Below are positions 35,409-42,981 of a DNA stretch of 64,000 bases, one piece after another; the first letter of the stretch is position 1, and every line of letters begins with the position of its first letter. Both the position numbers and the translations under genes were made by a program. Origin of the DNA: PNAI01 sp035574295 (GTDB lineage: Bacteria; Pseudomonadota; Alphaproteobacteria; Rhizobiales; Xanthobacteraceae); contig DATLYX010000132.1 in assembly GCA_035574295.1 (NCBI GenBank), forward strand, positions 1-64,000. Reading direction: 5' to 3'. The notes under the pieces were generated by a model. It saw only the letters and a program-made list of their open reading frames with translations. It had not been told where the DNA came from and made no database searches.

Positions 35409-36041
35409 CTACTCGCGCGTGAGATTAACGAATCGATTGAGGTAGCGGCGCTCTGCCACATTGGCCGGCCAGGGCGTCAGGAACTCCCGCTCCGTGGTTG
35501 CCGACAGCACCGGGCGTGTGCCGAAGAAGCGTCGTGCCTCGGCGAGTGTGAAACCCGCAAGCCGTGTGGCTTCGAGGAACGCCGCCGCCCGGTCCGCCGC
35601 CTTGATCAGCCGACTGAGATCCTCCGGCAGCTTGGCGGGCAGGCCGAAGCGTAAATGAATTGCCGTGAGCAGGCGTTGCTCCACCGCCTTGTAGGCGTCG
35701 CCGATGATGACCTTGAACGGCGAGATCAGATCGCCGATCACGTATTCCGGCGCATCGTGCAAGAGAATCGCGAGCCGGGCGCGCTTGTCGAGCCCGGGCG
35801 TGCGGGCGCGTGCGATCGCCTCGACCAGGAGCGTATGCTGGGCCACGGAAAAGATGTGCGCGCCCACGGTCTGGCCGTTCCAGCGCGCCACGCGTGCAAG
35901 GCCGTGCGCGATGTCCTCGATCTCCACGTCGAGCGGGGAGGGGTCCAGGAGGTCGAGTCGCCGTCCCGACAGCATGCGTTGCCACGCGCGCTGCGCACCG
36001 GCTGGACGTCTATCCCTGCCGCTTGGTTTCCGAGTAGCCAC
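35409..36041 (-). CDS. HD-domain metal-dependent phosphohydrolase (YfbR-like)
   Basis: 210 residues from a GTG. The HD domain shows SVAQHTLLVEAIA, the metal motif LLHDAPEYVIGD (His-Asp) and a later KAADRAAAFLEATRLAG aspartate. YfbR-type enzymes are 5'-nucleotidases acting on deoxynucleoside monophosphates, which may fit here but is not proven. It lies 15 bases after tag and 59 before the phosphatase on the same strand; the run ygfZ-tag-HD-PTP-regulator may be one transcript. Confidence 0.85.
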   Translation of the reverse strand: MATRKPSGRDRRPAGAQRAWQRMLSGRRLDLLDPSPLDVEIEDIAHGLARVARWNGQTVGAHIFSVAQHTLLVEAIARARTPGLDKRARLAILLHDAPEYVIGDLISPFKVIIGDAYKAVEQRLLTAIHLRFGLPAKLPEDLSRLIKAADRAAAFLEATRLAGFTLAEARRFFGTRPVLSATTEREFLTPWPANVAERRYLNRFVNLTRE

Positions 36042-36056
36042 GGTAAATCTTGCGGT

Positions 36057-36659
36057 TCACTTGGCGAGCTTTTGACAGGCCTCGTGGCGATGGCATTTGA
36101 CCAGGTGGTCGTTCACCATGCCCACGGCCTGCATGAATGCGTAGACGATGGTCGGCCCGCAGTATTTGAAGCCGCGCGCCGAAAGCTCCTTCGACATGGC
36201 GCGCGAGAGTGCGGTCTCTGCCGGAATCTGCGCGGTTGAGCGGAACCGGTTGATCTTCGGCCGCCCGTCCACGAAGTCCCACAGCAACGCGGAAAAGCCG
36301 TCGCTCTTTTCCATCACCTCGAGCCAGGCCCGCGCCGACAGCACCGCGCCCTCGATCTTCAGGCGATTGCGCACAATGCCCTGGTCCTTCATCAAGGCTG
36401 CGATCTTGCGTTTATCGTAGCGGGCGATTTTTTCCGGATCGAAGCCGTCGAAGGCACGGCGGAAATTGTCGCGCTTGCGCAGGATGGTGATCCATGACAG
36501 CCCGGCCTGGAACCCGTCGAGCACGAGCTTCTCATAGAGTGCGCGATCGTCGTATTCCGGCACGCCCCATTCCTTGTCGTGATAGGCCACGTACAACGGA
36601 TCGTCCTTCGGCCAGGGGCAGCGATGCAGGCCGTCGGAATGAAGCAGCGTGCTGTTCAT
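36057..36659 (-). CDS. tag: DNA-3-methyladenine glycosylase I
   Basis: Base excision enzyme that removes 3-methyladenine from alkylated DNA. 200 residues with the zinc ligands Cys14 (HRCPWPKDDP), a His in YVAYHDKEWGVP and the C-terminal HLVKCHRHEAC cluster; the ELVLDGFQAGLSWITILRKR-like core is present (KLVLDGFQAGLSW), with conserved Glu in YEKL. The start ATG overlaps the ygfZ stop by four bases, so the two are coupled. Length fits the family. Confidence 0.95.
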   Translation of the reverse strand: MNSTLLHSDGLHRCPWPKDDPLYVAYHDKEWGVPEYDDRALYEKLVLDGFQAGLSWITILRKRDNFRRAFDGFDPEKIARYDKRKIAALMKDQGIVRNRLKIEGAVLSARAWLEVMEKSDGFSALLWDFVDGRPKINRFRSTAQIPAETALSRAMSKELSARGFKYCGPTIVYAFMQAVGMVNDHLVKCHRHEACQKLAK

Positions 36660-37540
36660 TCGGCAGCCTTCTGCGGCCAGTCGAAGCGCGCCCAGGCCGG
36701 CTTGCGCGGGCGGATCGGCACTCCGCCGGCAACGATCGGCGCGCCGCTCGCCTGCGCCTCGGCAATATAGTCGAGGCGCAACATCGCAAGTCCCTGCGCC
36801 CCAACGGCCGAGCCCATGGTGCCGATCTGCTTGTCGCCTGCCGTCACCGGCAGGCCGGCCTCCGGCGCGACGCCGTCGGCCGTCACCTGCACGATCCGTT
36901 TGCGGGCGCTGCCGCGGTGTTCGATACGGGAGACTACTTCCTGTCCGACAAAGCATCCCTTGGCAAAATCGACACCGTTGAGTTGATCCATGTCGGTCTC
37001 GTGCGGGAAGGCATCGCCGTAGGCGAAATCAACCCCGCCGCGCGGAACGCCGAGCGCGATCCGGTGTGCCTCGTAGGCGTCTGCCTCGACCAGTTCTGCG
37101 CCGAGTTCTGCTGCGGCGTCGCCGGCGCGCTCCGGCGGCAACACCACGCGGCTGCCCAACTCGGGCAGGCGCGGGTCGGGATAAACCAATCCAACCGCAG
37201 TACGGCAGCTGCCACCCCAGAACGCGAGCACCCCAAGCGCGCCGGAAAGATCGTCGAACGTGACTTTGGCGCGCAGCCTGTAGAACTTGAGCTTATCGAC
37301 CAGCTCGCCCGCTAAGGCGCGCGGACAGTCCAGCAGAAAGCCGCCGCCCTCGCTGGTGGGTTGCTCGACCACGATGCAATCGACGACGATCTTGCCCTGT
37401 GGGGTGAGCAGTGCGGCAAAACCTGGCCGTTCGGGTGTCACCTTGGTGATGTCGGCGGTGAGAAGCCCGTTAAGGAACTGCCGCGCGGTCTCGCCCGCCA
37501 CTTTGACAATGCCGCGATCGGGGAGAAGGGCCGCTTTCAT
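36656..37540 (-). CDS. ygfZ: Folate-binding protein YgfZ (GcvT-like)
   Basis: Tetrahydrofolate-dependent factor that helps assemble or repair certain Fe-S enzymes. 294 residues: GcvT-like N-terminus (ETARQFLNGLLTADIT, FAALLTPQGKIVVDCIV) and the family signature KGCFVGQEVVSRIEHRGSARKR with the essential Cys in a K-G-C-x-G-Q-E context. First gene of a minus-strand run with tag. The window has many Fe-S proteins (ETF-QO, NadA, IlvD-type, CDGSH) that could be clients, which is only a general remark. Confidence 0.94.
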   Translation of the reverse strand: MKAALLPDRGIVKVAGETARQFLNGLLTADITKVTPERPGFAALLTPQGKIVVDCIVVEQPTSEGGGFLLDCPRALAGELVDKLKFYRLRAKVTFDDLSGALGVLAFWGGSCRTAVGLVYPDPRLPELGSRVVLPPERAGDAAAELGAELVEADAYEAHRIALGVPRGGVDFAYGDAFPHETDMDQLNGVDFAKGCFVGQEVVSRIEHRGSARKRIVQVTADGVAPEAGLPVTAGDKQIGTMGSAVGAQGLAMLRLDYIAEAQASGAPIVAGGVPIRPRKPAWARFDWPQKAAE

Positions 37541-37633
37541 GCCGATTCCTGCCTGCGCAAGGAGCGCAGCGAAACGTAAGGCGCTCAGTGCTCCGCCTCA
37601 AGGGTGAAGACCTTGGAATTGCTGGAGATGGCA

Positions 37634-37702
37634 TCTCCCGGATGCGATGCAGCGCGCAGCGCTGAAGGCGCGGAGCGGTTCCCTGCTGCTAGGGGATCGC
37701 CA
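37634..37702. repeat. REP-like element related to the copy at 16911
   Basis: Opens TCCCGGATGCGATGCAGC, 16 of 18 bases identical to the opening of the element at 16911, and continues with GC-rich inverted segments (GCGCGCAGCGC, GGGATCGCC). It lies in the 210-base gap between ygfZ and a small conserved gene. Confidence 0.6.
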
Positions 37703-37751
37703 AGGACGCCCCCCGCTCAGCTTGACGGCTAAAGTTAGTGATCGGCGCTGG

Positions 37752-38021
37752 CTAGTTCCGCGACAGGTCCACGGAAAACTCGCCATTGTGGATGCGCGAA
37801 GCCAGCCCCTCGGTGAAGCGGGCCGCGGCATCCTCGCCGTAGGTCGAGACCATTTCCGAGAGCGCGGCGAAGAGGCAGGCTTGCGCCATGCAGTCGACGT
37901 CCACACCGTCGAGAACGGCTTCCGCCCACGCCTCGTGCAGATAACTGAGGGCGACCTTCTTCTGCTCTTGGTCCGCCTTCGGATCGCGTGTCGGTTCGGT
38001 AAGTTTCGGAATCGTCTTCAT
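37752..38021 (-). CDS. Small conserved hypothetical protein
   Basis: 89 residues: MKTIPKLTEPTRDP, then KKVALSYLHEAWAEAVLDGVDVDCMAQACLFAALSEMVSTYGEDAAARFTEGLASRI. Mostly helical, acidic, soluble, two cysteines; no known domain. I recall close unnamed homologues in Rhizobiales. The ATG at 38021 has only a weak ribosome site; the frame extends 21 residues upstream. A competing frame on the same strand (37735-38064) is arginine-rich and rejected. Confidence 0.7.
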   Translation of the reverse strand: MKTIPKLTEPTRDPKADQEQKKVALSYLHEAWAEAVLDGVDVDCMAQACLFAALSEMVSTYGEDAAARFTEGLASRIHNGEFSVDLSRN

Positions 38022-38135
38022 AAACAACCCAGTGCGGTTCACCCGAGGGGCGCCGCCGTCCCAATCTGAGGAGGATGCTAGCACGCGATGGAGCGGGTTC
38101 CAGGCGCCACCTTTATGAAAGGTTAACGCCGGAGA

Positions 38136-38519
38136 TCAGTTGGCGTATCGGGCGGTGATCTCGCGGGCGATCTTGGCGCCCTCCGCAAGATAACGCCGGA
38201 TCGCGAGGCCCGCCGCAGGCGTGCAGGTGCGATAGGTCTGCTGGAAACCGCGGTATCCGCGATTGAAGCTTACCATCATCCGTGCCCGCCGCTCTCCCGC
38301 CGGGGCTTCCGCCGCAAGCAGGGCCTGCATTTCGCCCCGCCACTTGTCCGCGTCATTGGCCCCGCAGATCGCGCGCAGGTAGTGCAAGGCGCCAAGGATT
38401 TCGGCCAGCCGTGCCAGCTCTGCATCGTATGGCGCCGCCCCGGTATCGATCGCGCGCGCAGGCGTGGCGCCTGCGACGGCAAGCGCGACGACAGCGAGGA
38501 TCAGGCTTCGGGCCAGCAT
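38136..38519 (-). CDS. TIGR02301 family secreted protein
   Basis: 127 residues with a signal peptide (MLARSLILAVVALAVAGATPARA) and the family pattern APYDAELARLAEILGALHYLRAICG, MVSFNRGYRGFQQTYRTCTPAA. Members are small periplasmic proteins of alphaproteobacteria with two conserved cysteines (here ICG and RTC). It lies 80 bases after the Nudix gene on the same strand, an order I recall from Bradyrhizobium. Function unknown. Confidence 0.85.
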   Translation of the reverse strand: MLARSLILAVVALAVAGATPARAIDTGAAPYDAELARLAEILGALHYLRAICGANDADKWRGEMQALLAAEAPAGERRARMMVSFNRGYRGFQQTYRTCTPAAGLAIRRYLAEGAKIAREITARYAN

Positions 38520-38599
38520 TTTTGCAGTTTGCCCCGCCGTAGGGGGTCGGGCAAGCCGGCACCATCCGCGTCAAATCGGGCCGGAGTTGGGCTTCGCGC

Positions 38600-39043
38600 T
38601 CAGCCCGGGGTCTTCAGTCGCTCGAAGGCCGCGGCGATGATGTCGGCTAGGCCTTCAGTCGTTCGCATTCCCGCGACTTCGCCGGGCCTCACCCAGCGCG
38701 CCTCGGTCAGCTCATGGTTAAGGCGCGGCTCCCCGCCCTGCCAGCGCGCCGCGAATGCAAGGATGATGAAGTGCCGCTCGACCCGGCCTTCCGCATCGCG
38801 GCGAATCATTTCGCGATGGCCCGCCAGCGCCACCGGCTCGATGGTCAGCCCGGTCTCCTCTTTCACCTCGCGGATGACCGCCTCGCGCAGCGTCTCGCCA
38901 GCCTCCACCCCGCCGCCCGGCAACGTGAACACCTCCCCCGGCGGCCGTGCGCGCCGCACCACGAGGACGCGGTCGCCGCGAACGATGGCGGCGCTCACCG
39001 CAAGATATGGCCGGTCGGGATAAAGACGGGGATCGGCGCTCAC
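38600..39043 (-). CDS. Nudix hydrolase
   Basis: 147 residues from a GTG. The complete Nudix box is GGGVEAGETLREAVIREVKEETGL (about 43-66), with all catalytic glutamates, unlike the degenerate box in the regulator at 33865-34839. Likely hydrolyses a nucleoside diphosphate derivative such as ADP-ribose or an oxidised nucleotide; the substrate cannot be told. It is followed by the TIGR02301 gene and is divergent from the SRAP gene. Confidence 0.9.
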   Translation of the reverse strand: MSADPRLYPDRPYLAVSAAIVRGDRVLVVRRARPPGEVFTLPGGGVEAGETLREAVIREVKEETGLTIEPVALAGHREMIRRDAEGRVERHFIILAFAARWQGGEPRLNHELTEARWVRPGEVAGMRTTEGLADIIAAAFERLKTPG

Positions 39044-39132
39044 AATCGGCCTATCGGCACAAGCTTAAACCAGCATATCTTGCCATGGGACGCTGCGCCT
39101 TGCTGAAAGGGGAATTATCTGGTCATGGCGGC

Positions 39133-39155
39133 ATGGTGGTGGCAGCCGCCACCAT
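39133..39155. repeat. Near-perfect palindrome upstream of the SRAP gene
   Basis: ATGGTGGTGGC-AGC-CGCCACCAT-like hairpin (arms ATGGTGG/CCACCAT with one mismatch pair inside), 22 bases before the SRAP start. It could be an operator or a leader hairpin. It does not match the alphaproteobacterial LexA box GTTC-N7-GTTC. Confidence 0.45.
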
Positions 39156-39177
39156 ATCGCAAAAGGCGACGCAACGC

Positions 39178-39918
39178 ATGTGCGGCAGATACGCGATCAA
39201 GAGCACGCCGGAGGCAATTCGGGAACTGTTCGGCTATGTCGATCAGCCGAATTTTCCGCCGCGCTACAACATCGCGCCCACCCAACCGGTGCCCATCGTT
39301 CGTCTCGCGGAAGGTGAACGCCGCTTTGCGCTGGTGCGCTGGGGGCTGATCCCTTCCTGGGTGAAGGATCCGCGGACCTTCACCCTTTTGATTAACGCCC
39401 GCGGCGAGTCGGCGATCGACAAGCCGGCTTTCCGCGCCGCCATGCGCCATCGCCGCTGCTTGTTTCCGGCCGATGGCTTTTACGAATGGAAGGTGACTCC
39501 GACCGGTAAGCACCCCTATTTCGTGCGCCTGAAGTCGGGCGGGCCCATGGCCTTTGCCGGACTGTGGGAGACTTGGACAGGCCCAAACGGTGAGGAGCAG
39601 GAGACCGCGGCGATCGTGACGACCGCCGCCAACCGCACGCTGGCCCCGATCCACCACCGCATGCCCGTCATCGTCGAACCTTCTGCATTCGATCTCTGGC
39701 TCGATACCAGGAGGGTCGATGCCAGGACTGCCGCGGCACTGATCGCTCCCGCGCCGGAAAACCTGCTCGAGGCCTACGCGATTTCCCCCGCGGTCAATCG
39801 TGTTGCCAACGACTCCGCGGAGCTGATCGAGCCCCATGCGGCGTTGCAATCCGCTGCGCCCGTATCTGCCGAGAAGCCGCTGCGCTCCAAAGACACCGGG
39901 CAAGGCTCGCTGTTCTAA
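39178..39918 (+). CDS. yedK: SOS response-associated peptidase (SRAP/YedK)
   Basis: Self-processing protein that forms a thiazolidine cross-link with abasic sites in single-stranded DNA. 246 residues: after Met removal the catalytic Cys2 (MCGRYAIKS) is N-terminal; NARGES (Asn), FPADGFYEWK (Glu) and APIHHRMPVIV (His) complete the active site. The frame is open from 38947, but Cys must be residue 2, which fixes the start at the ATG at 39178. It ends 2 bases from the convergent TRAP permease gene. Confidence 0.95.
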   Translation: MCGRYAIKSTPEAIRELFGYVDQPNFPPRYNIAPTQPVPIVRLAEGERRFALVRWGLIPSWVKDPRTFTLLINARGESAIDKPAFRAAMRHRRCLFPADGFYEWKVTPTGKHPYFVRLKSGGPMAFAGLWETWTGPNGEEQETAAIVTTAANRTLAPIHHRMPVIVEPSAFDLWLDTRRVDARTAAALIAPAPENLLEAYAISPAVNRVANDSAELIEPHAALQSAAPVSAEKPLRSKDTGQGSLF

Positions 39919-39920
39919 AA

Positions 39921-41228
39921 TCAGCGGCCAATCATCGTGTTCGGAATAATGAGAGCAATCTCGGGGAACGCAACCAGCAAGCAGATGCATAGGATCATGG
40001 CGATCCAGAACGGAAAAATGCCGCGAAAGATCTGCCCCATCGGTACGTTGGGCACGAGGCCCTTGACCACGAACACATTGATGCCGACCGGCGGGCTGAT
40101 CAGGCCCATCTCCAGCACGATGACCATGATGACGCCCCACCAGATCAGATCGTATTGCAGCGCATGCATGATCGGGACCACGATCGGCAGCGTCAGCACC
40201 AGGATCGAGAACCCCTCCAGGAACATGCCGAGCACGGTATAGATCGCGATCAGCGCGATAAGGATGACGATCCGCGGCACTTCCAGGCCGGCAACCGCCT
40301 TGGCGATGTAGTCAGGCAACCCCGAGAGCGCGAGGAACGGTCCAAATACGAACGCACCGATCAGGATCAGGAACACGAAGCTCGTGGTCTTGACCGTATC
40401 GAGCAGCACCGTCGCAAGCGTGCCGCCGCCGAGCGACCTGCGCCACAGCGCATAGACAAGACACAGGAATGCGCCGACCGCCGCCGCCTCGACCGGAGTG
40501 AACACGCCGAGATAGATGCCGCCGATCGAGGCGGCGACGATGCCGATCATGGGGCCGGATTGCCCCAGCGTTCGCGCCCGCTCCTGCCATGAGGCCGCGG
40601 GGCCGGGAGGACCAAGCTCCGGCTGGAACCGGGTCCAGATCGCGATTGTGATGACAAACAACGTTGCCAGCAGAATTCCCGGCAAGAAACCAGCGAGCAG
40701 CAGGCGGCCGATCGATTGCTCGGTAAGAATGGCGTAGATGACGAAAGCCGTGCTCGGCGGAATCAGGATGCCGAGCGTGCCGCCGGCGGCTACCGTGCCG
40801 GTCGCAAGGCGCGGATCGTACTTGTAGCGGGCCATTTCCGGCAGACAGACGCGGCCCATGGTCACCGCCGAGGCGACGCTCGATCCGCACACCGCGGCAA
40901 AGCCGGCGCAGGCCATGACCGTGGCCGAAGCAAGTCCGCCGCGCCAATGTCCGACCCAGGCATAGGCGGCGTTGTACAATTCGCGGCTCATGCCGGCCGC
41001 TCCGGCACAGTTGCCCATCAAAACGAACAGCGGGATGACCGCAAGCTCATAGCCGCTCGAGTACGAATACGGAGCATTGCCCAGCGTGGCGAGGGCGACC
41101 GGGATGCCGTTCAGGGCCGCCACGCCGACGGCGCCCACCAGCAACATCGCCACGCCGATCGGCATCCGCAATGCCAGCAGCACGAGCATCGCCGCAATGC
41201 CGATCAGCCCGACCGCATCAGGCCGCAT
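39921..41228 (-). CDS. dctM: TRAP transporter large permease (DctM)
   Basis: Twelve-helix large subunit, 435 residues. Typical stretches: IPLFVLMGNCAGAAGMSRELYNAAYAWVGHWRGGLASATVMACAGFAAVCGSSVASA, GTLGILIPPSTAFVIYAILTEQSIGRLLLAGFLPG, PVEAAAVGAFL and GLISPPVGINVFVVKGL. It starts inside the end of the small permease gene (11-base overlap), and completes a conventional DctP-DctQ-DctM operon. Confidence 0.95.
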   Translation of the reverse strand: MRPDAVGLIGIAAMLVLLALRMPIGVAMLLVGAVGVAALNGIPVALATLGNAPYSYSSGYELAVIPLFVLMGNCAGAAGMSRELYNAAYAWVGHWRGGLASATVMACAGFAAVCGSSVASAVTMGRVCLPEMARYKYDPRLATGTVAAGGTLGILIPPSTAFVIYAILTEQSIGRLLLAGFLPGILLATLFVITIAIWTRFQPELGPPGPAASWQERARTLGQSGPMIGIVAASIGGIYLGVFTPVEAAAVGAFLCLVYALWRRSLGGGTLATVLLDTVKTTSFVFLILIGAFVFGPFLALSGLPDYIAKAVAGLEVPRIVILIALIAIYTVLGMFLEGFSILVLTLPIVVPIMHALQYDLIWWGVIMVIVLEMGLISPPVGINVFVVKGLVPNVPMGQIFRGIFPFWIAMILCICLLVAFPEIALIIPNTMIGR

Positions 41229-41706
41229 CGGACTGCTCCCGAGCCACCTTGCGCTGCAGCGACATGATGCCCTGGATGAAAAACACGGCCGCCAACAGGG
41301 CCGAGCCGAATGCCGTGGTGAAGCGGAACGGATAGTGCGGCCAGCGCAGCGTGTTGCTCACCTGCTTGATGGTGGCGAGCGTTTCCAACGTGACCTGATA
41401 GGCGATGAGCGCGAACAGGAGCCCGCTGACGAACGCGATCAGCGCCGGCAGAAAGCGCAGGCTCGGGCGATCCAGCCATTTTTCCAACAGATCGATCGAA
41501 ATATGCCCGCCGGTCCACCCGCAATAGGCAATGCCGAGAAAGACGACCGCCGTCATGGAGAATTCGGTGAATTCCCACACGCTCGCGAGCGGCGCGTTAA
41601 ACACATAGCGCAGCACCACATCGACGACGGTTACACAGGTGAGAAGCAGCAGAACCCCTCCGGCGGCGAGCGCAAGCAGACGCAGGAAGCGGTCAAAAAG
41701 CTGCAT
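41218..41706 (-). CDS. dctQ: TRAP transporter small permease (DctQ)
   Basis: 162 residues with four hydrophobic segments and the DctQ pattern VVDVVLRYVFNAPLASVWEFTEFSMTAVVFLGIAYCGWTGGHISIDLLEKW. Partner of DctM in the membrane. It follows the binding-protein gene by 73 bases and overlaps dctM by 11. Confidence 0.92.
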   Translation of the reverse strand: MQLFDRFLRLLALAAGGVLLLLTCVTVVDVVLRYVFNAPLASVWEFTEFSMTAVVFLGIAYCGWTGGHISIDLLEKWLDRPSLRFLPALIAFVSGLLFALIAYQVTLETLATIKQVSNTLRWPHYPFRFTTAFGSALLAAVFFIQGIMSLQRKVAREQSDAA

Positions 41707-41779
41707 GATGTGAGCTTTCCACTTCCCGCGCCTGATCTTGGATGACCGTCACCGTAATGACCGTCACCGTGGACGGCTT

Positions 41780-42796
41780 CTAGCTGATCAGCCTATAGGC
41801 TTTCACCAATGCCGTGCCGGGCAAGCCCTTCTTGTCCACTTCCGCCGCCTGCTCCTTCGCCAGCTTTCTGAAGATGACGAGCCAACGATTGCGCTCGGCT
41901 GCCGCGAGCGGGATGACTTCTCGCGTTTTCTTGGCCTCTTCGAGGGCGGCCTTGTTCTTCTTGTCATAGCTGCGCGCGCCGCCAAGGCTCATCTCCAGGC
42001 CGGTCGTATCGTCGATGATTTTCTTCAGATCGGCTGGCAGGCTCTCATATCGCTTGCGCTGCATGGCGACGAGGAACGGCGAACGGCCGAGCGGTGCGTC
42101 CACCGTGAGGTATTTGACGACTTCGAGCAGCTTGAAATCGAGCATGGCGGAGAGCGGGATCATGGTTCCGTCGATCACACCGCGCTCGATGGCATTGTAG
42201 ATCTGGGTCACCGGCATATCGACCGGTGTTGCGCCGAGTGCGGTGAGTTGCGCCGACTGTGCCGCTGACGGTGTGCGGATTCGCATGCCCTTCAGGTCGT
42301 CCAAGGTGCGAACCGGCTTGGCACGAGTCATCAGACCCGCGGTGTCGGAGTTCCACAGCATCAGCACCTTGGCGTCTTTGAACTCCGCCTTGAAGAATTC
42401 CATGTTCTGCCAGAGCTTGCGCGTGCCGTCCTCGGCGTCCTGTGCGGTGCCTGGCAGTTCGGTCAGCGACATCATCGGGAAGTCGCCCGAGGTATAACCC
42501 GGCAGCGTGAAAACGATGTCGGCGATACCCTGCACCATCTGCCGGTAGAGCTCCGGCGGTTTGCCGCCGAGCTGCATGGAGGGGAACATGCGCACGACCA
42601 TCTTGCCGCCGCTGCGCTTCTCGACTTCCTTGGACCAGGGCGTGAGCGGATCGACCCAGATGCTGTGCGTGGGCGGCACGAAGCTGTGCAGCTTCAGTTC
42701 CACTTGGGCTTGGCCGAAAGCCTGCTGCAGAGGCAGGCTGGACGCGGCTGTGGCCGCAAGCGAGGCTTTCAAGAACGTTCTGCGAGTCGTTGACAT
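41780..42796 (-). CDS. dctP: TRAP transporter substrate-binding protein (DctP), Tat-exported
   Basis: 338 residues with a twin-arginine leader (STTRRTFLKASLAATAASS), so it is exported folded. DctP-family features follow: LKLHSFVPPTHSIWVDPLTPWSKEVEKRSGGKMVVRMFPSMQLGG, GLMTRAKPVRTLDDLKGMRIRTP and the conserved Arg of the carboxylate site in MRIRTP. GGGGAG precedes the ATG. It leads the DctPQM genes and comes 185 bases after the GlcD-type dehydrogenase on the same strand; import of a 2-hydroxyacid is a reasonable guess. Confidence 0.94.
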   Translation of the reverse strand: MSTTRRTFLKASLAATAASSLPLQQAFGQAQVELKLHSFVPPTHSIWVDPLTPWSKEVEKRSGGKMVVRMFPSMQLGGKPPELYRQMVQGIADIVFTLPGYTSGDFPMMSLTELPGTAQDAEDGTRKLWQNMEFFKAEFKDAKVLMLWNSDTAGLMTRAKPVRTLDDLKGMRIRTPSAAQSAQLTALGATPVDMPVTQIYNAIERGVIDGTMIPLSAMLDFKLLEVVKYLTVDAPLGRSPFLVAMQRKRYESLPADLKKIIDDTTGLEMSLGGARSYDKKNKAALEEAKKTREVIPLAAAERNRWLVIFRKLAKEQAAEVDKKGLPGTALVKAYRLIS

Positions 42797-42981
42797 GTGG
42801 CGTTTCTCCCCTGGGTGTTTATATTGGCTAAGCCAACCCTATCGGGCTGTCCTGCCAAAACAAAGGTCGTTGGCGAAGATTTTACCGGCAGTTTTTGCCA
42901 CCCCTTCCTGCCGCTGTCGCGGCGGCAAGCCGCGATGCTTGGTCGCAGGGGTAGGTTTCCGGGCGAAGGGCAGCGTCCCCG
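42797..42981. other. Gap between GlcD-type gene and dctP
   Basis: 185 bases without a gene. It holds GC-rich hairpins such as TGCCGC-TGT-CGCGGCGGCA near 42910-42935 and a possible promoter for dctP. I could not assign specific boxes. Confidence 0.35.

Noticed and set aside
37735..38064. 109-residue minus-strand frame overlapping the small conserved gene
   Set aside because: Arg/Gly-rich product typical of a shadow; the other frame gives a normal, acidic helical protein.
39133..39155. Palindrome before the SRAP gene considered as a LexA box
   Set aside because: It does not fit the alphaproteobacterial GTTC-N7-GTTC form; kept only as a palindrome.
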